From Galactobacter sp. (GTDB lineage Bacteria; Actinomycetota; Actinomycetes; Actinomycetales; Micrococcaceae), in the NCBI RefSeq assembly GCF_022712295.1, contig NZ_JALAGT010000203.1, positions 1 through 25,222 of the forward strand: DNA of 25,222 bases, in the 5' to 3' direction. Numbering within the stretch: position 1 is the stretch's first letter; each line of letters starts with the position of its first letter. Positions 7,576-13,995 of the stretch are shown here, piece by piece. Under the pieces are notes generated by a model. It was not told the DNA's origin and searched no databases. It worked only from the letters and a program-made list of their open reading frames with translations. The translations under genes and the position numbers were made by a program.

Positions 7576-8403
7576 ATGGCGGCCGGGCGGCGCCATTCGG
7601 TCGCGGTCCGGCAGGACGGATCCGTGGTTGCGGCCGGCGATTCTCGCTCGGGTGAATGCGATGTGGACCAGTGGACCGACGTCGTCTCCGTGGCGGTCGG
7701 CAACGTCCACACTGCGAAGAACACCGGACGTTCCCACACCGTCGGCCTCCGTTCCGACGGCACCGTATGCGCGACCGGGTGGGACCAGGATGGACAGTGC
7801 CGGGTTGCCGGCTGGCGGGACATCCGCAGCGTGGCTGCCGGCTGGCGTCGAACCCTCGGGGTGCTCACCGACGGGACAGTCGTCGCCGCGGGACGGGAGT
7901 CAGAAGGGGCCTGTGACGTCCAGGTCTGGACCGACATCGCGGCGGTCTCGTGCGGAGACTGGCACTCGGTGGGACTTCGGGCCGACGGATGCGCGGTGGC
8001 CTGTGGCAACAACCACCGCAGGCAGTGCAACGTGGACGGCTGGGAGAACCTGATCGCGATCTCCGCAGGGTGCCTGCACACGGTCGGGCTGACGTCATCC
8101 GGCGCCGTGATCGCCACTGGCAACGCCTCTGCAGTGGACGGGGTCCAGGATTGGCGCGATGTCCACGCGGTGGACGCCGGCAGCCACCACACCGTCGGGC
8201 TGGACACCAACGGGAGAGTTCTCGCCGTGGGCGACAGCAGTCACGGGCAATGCGAGGTCGATGGATGGCGCGACATCGTGGCCGTGGCGGCAGGTTCAAC
8301 CCACACCCTCGGCTTACGTCGCGACGGTAGCGTCGTGAGCGCCGGCCTCACCACCGCGGACCGTGAAGCGATCAGCCGATGGCACGGCATCGGTGTGCGC
8401 TAA
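7576..8403 (+). CDS. RCC1-repeat beta-propeller protein
   Basis: A protein of about 275 aa made almost wholly of seven RCC1 repeats of about 38 residues, each built on AAG-x2-HTVGLR-x-DG-x-VVAAG and ending in a W-x-DIVAV-like strand. Seven repeats is the number needed for one closed propeller. Repeat 2 carries a short insertion (NVHTAKNTGRS). No signal peptide, membrane segment or enzymatic domain is seen, so it is probably a cytoplasmic binding scaffold. The start is uncertain: ATG 7576 lies 13 nt after the upstream stop, but GTG 7570, GTG 7543 or ATG 7489 (overlapping) are possible, and the residues before Met30 of the longest form could complete the first strand. Composition is very GC-rich (row 7801-7860 has 46 G+C in 60), unlike the gene it follows. 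Function is unknown. Confidence 0.8.
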   Translation: MAAGRRHSVAVRQDGSVVAAGDSRSGECDVDQWTDVVSVAVGNVHTAKNTGRSHTVGLRSDGTVCATGWDQDGQCRVAGWRDIRSVAAGWRRTLGVLTDGTVVAAGRESEGACDVQVWTDIAAVSCGDWHSVGLRADGCAVACGNNHRRQCNVDGWENLIAISAGCLHTVGLTSSGAVIATGNASAVDGVQDWRDVHAVDAGSHHTVGLDTNGRVLAVGDSSHGQCEVDGWRDIVAVAAGSTHTLGLRRDGSVVSAGLTTADREAISRWHGIGVR

Positions 8404-8458
8404 TCACGTACCCAACCGGACTGTGGACAACGAGAAGCATGGCGTCAGGGGTTCCGCC

Positions 8459-8464
8459 TAGTCT
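8459..8464 (+). promoter_or_regulatory. Possible -10 element of radA (leaderless start)
   Basis: TAGTCT lies 7 nt before the radA ATG at 8472, the spacing expected if transcription starts at or next to the start codon. No Shine-Dalgarno site precedes the ATG and no good -35 is visible. Confidence 0.35.
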
Positions 8465-8471
8465 TGGATAC

Positions 8472-9905
8472 ATGGCATCCAAGACTCCCAAGGGCAGGCA
8501 GGCCCCCGGTTACCGCTGCAGCGAGTGCGGCTGGACCACCATCAAGTGGGTGGGTCGCTGCGGCGAGTGCCAAGCCTGGGGCAGCGTTGAGGAGATCGGG
8601 GCGGACACCACGCGGGGCAAGACGTCGGCCACCGCGGTCTCGACGCCCGCGCAACCCATCGTACAAGTGGACGCCACCATTGCAGGTCACCGTCACACCG
8701 GTATACCGGAGTTCGACCGAGTCCTGGGCGGAGGGCTGGTCCCGGGCGCCGTGGTGCTCCTGGCCGGAGAGCCTGGTGTCGGCAAATCGACGCTGCTGCT
8801 GGACGTTGCCGCCCGTGTGGCCCGGCAAGGCGGCAAGGTCCTCTACGTGACCGGTGAGGAATCGGCCGCCCAGGTGAAACTGCGCGCAGACCGCATCAAT
8901 GCCGTGGCGGATTCGCTGTATCTTGCCGCTGAATCCGATCTGGGGCAGGCCCTTGGACAGGTGGATCAGGTCTCGCCGGACCTGCTGATCGTCGACTCGG
9001 TCCAGACCCTGTCCTCCGCGGAAGTGGACGGCGTGGCGGGCGGCGTCTCCCAGGTCCGAGAGGTCGCCGCTGGAGTCATCGGTGCCGCCAAGGACAGGAA
9101 TATCGCCACCATCCTGGTGGGGCACGTGACCAAGGACGGTTCCATCGCCGGCCCCCGGCTGCTGGAACACCTGGTGGACGTGGTCTGCCAGTTCGAGGGC
9201 GAGCGCCACTCACGCCTCAGGCTGCTTCGCGCGGTCAAGAACCGCTACGGATCCACCGACGAGGTGGGCTGTTTCGACCTGACCACGGACGGCATCGAGG
9301 GTCTGGAAGCCCCCACCCGCTTGTTCCTGACCCGCACCCCGGCGCCCGTGGCCGGAACCTGCGTGACCGTGGCGATGGAGGGACTGCGCCCCATCGTCGC
9401 AGAAGTACAGGCCCTGCTGACCCCGTCAGAAGCGGCCCAACCCAAGCGATCCGCCACCGGGCTGGACGCCTCTCGCGTCTCGATGCTGCTGGCTGTGCTG
9501 CGGGCCCGTGCCGGCCTGAACCTCACCAAGCACGAGTCCTATGTCGCCACCGTGGGAGGTGTGAAACTCTCCGAGCCGTCCGTGGACCTGGCCGTGGTGC
9601 TCGCAGTGGCCTCATCGTTCACGGAGACCCCGTTGCCGCCCAACGTGGTGGCTTTCGGCGAGGTGGGGCTGGCCGGAGAGTTGCGTCCGGTCAGAGACCT
9701 CAGCCAGCGCATCAACGAGGCGGAACGGCTCGGATTCGTGGCCGCCGTCTTCCCCCGCGGACAGCAGAACCCGGGGACCCTGCCCAACGGATTCCAACTG
9801 ATCCCCGTCGACACCGTATCGGACGCCCTGGAGATCTTCTTCCGGGACGGCGACACCTCGATCTCCGATGCGTTCGTCACACGAGCCATGGGCATGGGCC
9901 AGTGA
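8472..9905 (+). CDS. radA: DNA repair protein RadA (Sms)
   Basis: A RecA-like ATPase and branch-migration helicase that helps process recombination intermediates. The 477-aa product has the N-terminal C4 zinc finger (Cys16, Cys19, Cys30, Cys33), Walker A GEPGVGKST (99-107), Walker B LLIVDSVQT (171-179), the RadA-specific KNRYG motif (256-260), and a C-terminal Lon-protease-like domain (KHESYVATVGGVKLSEPSVD onward) that has a structural rather than proteolytic role in the family. The start at 8472 places the zinc finger at the usual distance; an in-frame extension to 8379 would overlap the RCC1 gene and is rejected. disA follows on the same strand after 108 nt, an arrangement common in actinobacteria and Firmicutes and consistent with linked DNA-damage functions. 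Confidence 0.96.
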   Translation: MASKTPKGRQAPGYRCSECGWTTIKWVGRCGECQAWGSVEEIGADTTRGKTSATAVSTPAQPIVQVDATIAGHRHTGIPEFDRVLGGGLVPGAVVLLAGEPGVGKSTLLLDVAARVARQGGKVLYVTGEESAAQVKLRADRINAVADSLYLAAESDLGQALGQVDQVSPDLLIVDSVQTLSSAEVDGVAGGVSQVREVAAGVIGAAKDRNIATILVGHVTKDGSIAGPRLLEHLVDVVCQFEGERHSRLRLLRAVKNRYGSTDEVGCFDLTTDGIEGLEAPTRLFLTRTPAPVAGTCVTVAMEGLRPIVAEVQALLTPSEAAQPKRSATGLDASRVSMLLAVLRARAGLNLTKHESYVATVGGVKLSEPSVDLAVVLAVASSFTETPLPPNVVAFGEVGLAGELRPVRDLSQRINEAERLGFVAAVFPRGQQNPGTLPNGFQLIPVDTVSDALEIFFRDGDTSISDAFVTRAMGMGQ

Positions 9906-10013
9906 CTCCGTCTCGCGGGGAACATTCCCTACGATGGGGGTCAGGGCGTACACCGCTCGCTGAACATCACCGCCGCCTCCACGCGTCACGCCCGGGGTAC
10001 AAGAAGGAACACC

Positions 10014-11105
10014 ATGCAGCCCACCACTGATCCCACCCTGGCCGCCACCCTGGCCCGGGTAGCCCCAGGCACCGCATTGCGTGAGGGGCTCGACCGGATT
10101 CTGCGTGGCCGCACCGGCGCCTTGATCGTACTCGGGCATGACGACACGGTGGAGGCCATCTGCTCCGGCGGGTTCAACATCGACATCGAGTTCACTCCCC
10201 CACGCTTGAGGGAGCTCGCCAAGATGGACGGTGGCATTGTCGTCAACCACGACGCCACACGGATCCTGAAGGCATCCGTACAACTGGTCCCCGATTCGGC
10301 CATCCCCACGGACGAATCCGGGACCCGCCACCGCACCGCTCAACGGGTGGCCACCCAGACCGGCCTGCCGGTCATCACCGTCTCGGCATCCATGCAGATG
10401 ATCGCCATCTTCGTGGGGCAGACCCGGCACCAGCTGGAGGACACCGAGTCCATTCTGGCGCGTGCCACTCAGGCGCTGACCACACTGACGCGGTACCGGC
10501 TCAGGTTGGACCAGGTCACCGCCGAGCTGTCCAAGCGGGAGATCGAGGACACCGTTTCCGTGCGAGACGTGGCCTCCGTGGTGCAGCGTCAGGAGATGCT
10601 GCGCCGCATCAGTGATGAGATCGCCCAGTACGTCCTTGAACTCGGTACCGACGGTCGTCTCATCGAACTCCAGCTACAAGAACTGACGGGACGGGATGCC
10701 GAGGCCGGCACAGTCATAGCGGACTATGCTCTTGCCGCGGTGAACGCCGGCCACGCCAACACCGCTGTGGAGTCTTCTGCGGCTCTGGAACAGTTGGCCA
10801 CGCTGTCCTCCACCGATCTGGTGGAGCTGTCCTCGGTGGCTCACGTTCTGGGCTTCCGCGCCTCTCAGGAAGCCTTGGACCTACCCGTACAACCGCTCGG
10901 CCTGCGCCTGCTCGGTGGAGTCGAGAACCTGAGCCGGAGCGTGCGTGAAACCATCACGGCTCGCTTCGGTGGGTTACAGAACCTCATGGCGGCCACAGTT
11001 GACGATCTCACCACGACTCCAGGTGTGGACGTCGACGCGGCGCGCACGGTCCGTGAGGGACTCAGCCGCTTCGCCGAGGCCACCCTGGTGAATCGCTACC
11101 GCTGA
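10014..11105 (+). CDS. disA: DNA integrity scanning diadenylate cyclase DisA
   Basis: Makes cyclic di-AMP from two ATP and, in studied homologues, slows when it meets branched DNA, linking genome integrity to signalling. The 363-aa product has the DAC domain at about residues 1-150, including GTRHRTA (103-109) and LVPDSAIPTDES, a helical spine (about 150-290), and a C-terminal helix-hairpin-helix DNA-binding region (FGGLQNLMAATVDDLTTTPGV). The motif normally read as DGA is DGG here (Asp72-Gly73-Gly74); the Asp is intact, so activity is probably kept. AGAAGGAA about 10 nt upstream supports the ATG. It lies downstream of radA. The gene ends just before a nested inverted repeat that separates it from a convergent gene. 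Confidence 0.95.
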   Translation: MQPTTDPTLAATLARVAPGTALREGLDRILRGRTGALIVLGHDDTVEAICSGGFNIDIEFTPPRLRELAKMDGGIVVNHDATRILKASVQLVPDSAIPTDESGTRHRTAQRVATQTGLPVITVSASMQMIAIFVGQTRHQLEDTESILARATQALTTLTRYRLRLDQVTAELSKREIEDTVSVRDVASVVQRQEMLRRISDEIAQYVLELGTDGRLIELQLQELTGRDAEAGTVIADYALAAVNAGHANTAVESSAALEQLATLSSTDLVELSSVAHVLGFRASQEALDLPVQPLGLRLLGGVENLSRSVRETITARFGGLQNLMAATVDDLTTTPGVDVDAARTVREGLSRFAEATLVNRYR

Positions 11106-11168
11106 TCAGCGCAGCGGTTCCGTTCTTGCGCCCCTGCCCCACGTACCCGACGCCCGACCCTACGCACC

Positions 11169-11245
11169 TAACTTCAGCTCGATCTCCATTCTCAGCGGGC
11201 GATTTCGACACGATTGCGCTGAGGTTGAGAATCCAGCTGAAGTTA
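11169..11245. terminator. Nested inverted repeat between convergent genes (possible bidirectional terminator)
   Basis: TAACTTCAGCT (11169-11179) is perfectly inverted at 11235-11245. Inside it, ATTCTCA (11188-11194) pairs with TGAGAAT (11226-11232), and CTCAGCG pairs with CGCTGAG. Outside, TACGCAC is loosely mirrored by a directly repeated TACGCAC. The element fills the gap between disA and the convergent gene ending at 11271. It lacks a T-run, so a terminator role is inferred from position. A small miniature-element origin is also possible. Confidence 0.5.
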
Positions 11246-11270
11246 CGCACCGCCAGTGCCTCGCCCGGCG

Positions 11271-11903
11271 TCAGTTCAGGTTGAACTGGACCGGCTTGGA
11301 AGCCAACTTTCCGAGCGTGACCTTGAGCGTGTAAGTACCGGCGCGGGGTTTCACGCTGACGGGCTCACATTTGGGTTGCGAGCGCTCACGGTCCCACGTG
11401 AACCGAGCGGTCTCCTCCTTGCCGGGCTCCAGCTCGAGCTTGGTCGACTTGCCGTCCGCCTGGCAGTCCTTGGTGGAGTAGATCCGGTCGGATCCGGAGG
11501 TGATGAGGAACTCCTGCTGCTTGGTGCCCACGTCAAGAGTGCAGGGGTCATCGAGAGAATTCTTCAGCTTCATGAGCAGCACGGGCTTGTCCTTGGCCCC
11601 GTAGGACTGCTTGTCCGTGGCGGCCGTGATCTTGACGGCGCCCGCTGGACACGTGCCGTCCGGGTTGGCGCCCGCCGGCGTAGGAGTGCCCGACGACGCG
11701 GGGTCCGCCTTGGCGGCATCGCTCGCCTTCGCAGACGTCGACTTGTCGTTGCCCTTGTCGAAGAGCCCGGCGACACCGCGGACTCCGGCCACGATGCCCC
11801 AGATGAGCAGGGCGAGAACCACCACGGCGAGGACGAGGACCACAATCCGCCTGCGCCGGTACACAGCTGCGCTGGGGCGCTGAGGTCCAGGGCTGGTGCT
11901 CAT
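11271..11903 (-). CDS. Membrane-anchored hypothetical protein
   Basis: A 210-aa protein of unknown function. After a short basic N-terminus (MSTSPGPQRPSAAVYRRRR) there is one membrane span at about residues 20-43 (IVVLVLAVVVLALLIWGIVAG), a Ser/Ala/Pro/Asp linker at about 50-85, and an extracytoplasmic beta-rich domain containing CPAGAVKITAATDKQSYG and ending YTLKVTLGKLASKPVQFNLN. Three or four cysteines in the outer domain (CPAG, DPCTLD, KDCQAD, PKCEP) could form disulphides. The layout suggests an immunoglobulin-like fold, but I do not recognise a named family with confidence. AGGA at 11915-11912 lies 8 nt before the ATG at 11903 and decides the start. Longer in-frame starts run into mutY. 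It is divergent from mutY. Confidence 0.75.
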   Translation of the reverse strand: MSTSPGPQRPSAAVYRRRRIVVLVLAVVVLALLIWGIVAGVRGVAGLFDKGNDKSTSAKASDAAKADPASSGTPTPAGANPDGTCPAGAVKITAATDKQSYGAKDKPVLLMKLKNSLDDPCTLDVGTKQQEFLITSGSDRIYSTKDCQADGKSTKLELEPGKEETARFTWDRERSQPKCEPVSVKPRAGTYTLKVTLGKLASKPVQFNLN

Positions 11904-11963
11904 GACGCCCATCCTATGGTGTCGGACCCCACGATCCGTGGATTCGCCCTTTCCGCACTCTTT

Positions 11964-12022
11964 CCCAGGCTTTCCGTCAGCGCCCCCTGCTGAACCACCG
12001 CTGCACTGACGGAAAGCCTGGG
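11964..12022. repeat. Perfect 17-bp inverted repeat between divergent genes
   Basis: CCCAGGCTTTCCGTCAG (11964-11980) is exactly inverted at 12006-12022 with a 25-nt spacer. It lies between the divergent starts of the membrane protein (11903) and mutY (12049), about 15 nt before the putative mutY -10. A terminator is not expected between divergent genes, so an operator or a REP-like element is more likely. Confidence 0.75.
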
Positions 12023-12036
12023 CCGCACCGCAAAAG

Positions 12037-12042
12037 TATGAT
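12037..12042 (+). promoter_or_regulatory. Putative -10 element of mutY (leaderless start)
   Basis: TATGAT is a near-consensus -10 and lies 6 nt before the GTG at 12049, so the predicted transcription start coincides with the start codon. No Shine-Dalgarno site is present. The -35 region (AAGCCT) is poor and lies inside the right arm of the 17-bp inverted repeat. Confidence 0.5.
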
Positions 12043-12048
12043 CGTGGG

Positions 12049-13113
12049 GTGCCTACCCGCGTTCCGTCCACCCTCAACACAGTGCTCCCTGTCGCGGCAG
12101 AAACAGTCACTGCAACCGCCGCGACCGCCAAAAGACGCAACGGCCCAAACCCCACGGAGACCGCCGACGCAGCGGCCGGCCTCGACGCAGCCGAACTGCG
12201 GGCCGAGGTCATCGCCTGGTTCGCCGATGCCGGCCGCGATCTCCCTTGGCGCCACTCGGAGTGCTCGCCATGGGGAGTCCTGGTCTCCGAGGTGATGCTG
12301 CAGCAGACCCCGGTCAAACGCGTACTCCCCCACTGGGAGGAGTGGATGCAGCGCTGGCCCACGCCTGCCGACCTCGCAGCGGAACCCTCCGGGGAGGCCG
12401 TCCGTGCCTGGTCCGGCCTCGGATATCCACGCCGCGCACTACGACTCCACGCGTGCGCCCAGGAGATCGTTGAGGTTCACGGAGGAAAGGTTCCTGCCGA
12501 CCACGAGGAACTCCGGGCGCTGCCCGGTATCGGTGAGTACACGGCCGCCGCGGTCGCGAGCTTCGCCTTCGGCATTCCTGCCACCGTGGTGGACACCAAT
12601 ATCAGACGGGTTGAGGCCCGCGCCGTCACCGGCAACGCCCTGCCGGAGAAGTCCTACACGCGGGCCGAGGCCGTTCTGGCCCATGACCTCATGCCCAACA
12701 CCACGACGATCCAGGGTATCGACGAGGCCAACCGCTGGAATGCGGCCTCCATGGAGCTGGGCGCACTGGTCTGCAAGGCCCGCACTCCCCTGTGCGAGCA
12801 GTGCCCTGTCCAGCACCGCTGCGCCTGGATCAAGGCAGGCCGTCCCGCACCGCATTACACTCCCAAGGGCCAGGCCTGGGAGGGTACCGACCGCCAGGTG
12901 CGAGGCGCCATGATGGCCGTCTTGCGCGGCGCCGAGGCACCGGTGGCTGCAGAGCTGCTCCGCGGCGTCGGGCATGTGGAAACCGACATCGCCGAGCTGG
13001 CGGCGCTCCGGCACCTCAAGGCAGACGCCGAGCAGCGCGAACGCTGCCTGGCCGGTCTGCTCAAGGATGGTCTCGCCGCGCAAACCGACGCAGGCGTTAC
13101 GTTGCCCGCCTGA
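12049..13113 (+). CDS. mutY: A/G-specific adenine glycosylase MutY
   Basis: Removes adenine mispaired with 8-oxoguanine, starting base-excision repair. The 354-aa product has the HhH-GPD core with SEVMLQQTPV (catalytic Glu81), helix-hairpin-helix LPGIGEYTA (158-166) and the catalytic VDTNIRRV (Asp182). The 4Fe-4S ligands are Cys242, Cys249, Cys252 and Cys258 with the canonical 6-2-5 spacing. About 45 poorly conserved Ala/Thr-rich residues precede the domain. The region after the cluster (about 95 residues) is shorter than the Escherichia coli C-terminal domain. The start is GTG at 12049 with a -10 element 6 nt before it, so the mRNA is probably leaderless. The stop lies 3 nt from the stop of the convergent HNH gene. 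Confidence 0.93.
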   Translation: MPTRVPSTLNTVLPVAAETVTATAATAKRRNGPNPTETADAAAGLDAAELRAEVIAWFADAGRDLPWRHSECSPWGVLVSEVMLQQTPVKRVLPHWEEWMQRWPTPADLAAEPSGEAVRAWSGLGYPRRALRLHACAQEIVEVHGGKVPADHEELRALPGIGEYTAAAVASFAFGIPATVVDTNIRRVEARAVTGNALPEKSYTRAEAVLAHDLMPNTTTIQGIDEANRWNAASMELGALVCKARTPLCEQCPVQHRCAWIKAGRPAPHYTPKGQAWEGTDRQVRGAMMAVLRGAEAPVAAELLRGVGHVETDIAELAALRHLKADAEQRERCLAGLLKDGLAAQTDAGVTLPA

Positions 13114-13116
13114 GCG

Positions 13117-13995
13117 CTACTTCGTCGGGATCGTCTGCCCGGGGCAGGACTTGACGACGTTGTTGATGGCGGACTTCTCCGCCGAGGTCATCCAAAGCCC
13201 GTACTTGAGCTTCACCGCGGTCTGCCGCGCGACGTAGTCACAGCGATAGGCCTTGGCCGGCGGCAGCCAGGTCGCGGCGTCGCCGTCCGACTTGCCCATG
13301 TTGGTGGGCCCGTCCACGGCGAGCAGGTTCATCGGGTCGTTGGCCAGGAGCAGCCGGTCCTCTGCGGAAAGCTGCTGCGCGCCGGTCTGCCAAGCGTTGG
13401 ACAGGGCCACGACGTGGTCGATCTGCACCTCGATGGACGTGTCAGGGCCGCGCACGAACTCGATCTTGGTTCCCGTGTACGGGTCCGCCAAAGTACCGGT
13501 CGACACGACGCACTCGTGCGTGCCGTCCCTGTACGTGGTCCCCGTGAGGTCACGGCCGAGCACATCATTGCGTGTGTCGCACCCATTCCGGTCGGGGTCC
13601 TTCCACCCCTTCCCGAACTCGTCCCGGTCGTAGGCGTTACGCGGAGCACGCCCCTTGGTGGGGATCTTCTCCAGCGCCACGGTGACGCTCAGACCTGAGC
13701 CATTCTTCTTCTTCGCAGTGCCCGACGACGCAGTGCCCGACGCCCTGGCGCTCGGCTCAGCGGTCTTCGTCGCCTTCGGCGCCGCTTCCGTCTTTTTCGG
13801 AACCTGGGCCTCCGAAGCCTGCGCCTCCGGGGTCTCGTAGAACGTGGAGGGCTCGGGGAGCACGGACTGAGACTGTGTCTCGTCCGCGGCGGAGGGGGTG
13901 GAGGCGTCCTCACCGCAAGCGGCGAGGCCCAGGCCGGCCACTGCCAGCATCGCAGCGAGTGCGGTCAATTTTCGAGTGCGACGCGGCTCATTCAC
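13117..13995 (-). CDS. Lipoprotein HNH-family nuclease (DUF1524/GmrSD C-terminal-like)
   Basis: A 292-aa exported protein. Residues 1-27 form a lipoprotein signal (MNEPRRTRKL, hydrophobic stretch, lipobox LAAC with Cys27), followed by a Ser/Thr/Ala/Lys linker to about residue 105. The C-terminal domain carries NAYDRDEFGKGW, DPDRNGCDTRNDVL, the His-Me-type IDHVVALSNAW (His194), NDPMNLLAV (Asn223) and NMGKSDGDAATWLP. This arrangement is typical of DUF1524 HNH nucleases. Paired cysteines (139, 162, 252, 284) suit an extracytoplasmic location. A surface-anchored DNase for nutrient scavenging or against incoming DNA is plausible but unproven. The start chosen is GTG at 13995 with GGAG upstream; it overlaps the preceding gene by 8 nt. 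An in-frame ATG at 14034 would overlap by 47 nt. Confidence 0.85.
   Translation of the reverse strand: MNEPRRTRKLTALAAMLAVAGLGLAACGEDASTPSAADETQSQSVLPEPSTFYETPEAQASEAQVPKKTEAAPKATKTAEPSARASGTASSGTAKKKNGSGLSVTVALEKIPTKGRAPRNAYDRDEFGKGWKDPDRNGCDTRNDVLGRDLTGTTYRDGTHECVVSTGTLADPYTGTKIEFVRGPDTSIEVQIDHVVALSNAWQTGAQQLSAEDRLLLANDPMNLLAVDGPTNMGKSDGDAATWLPPAKAYRCDYVARQTAVKLKYGLWMTSAEKSAINNVVKSCPGQTIPTK

Noticed and set aside
7122..8210. 362-codon minus-strand open frame opposite the RCC1 gene
   Set aside because: It is Thr/Pro/Arg-rich and its periodicity only mirrors the RCC1 repeats. No start signal is visible.
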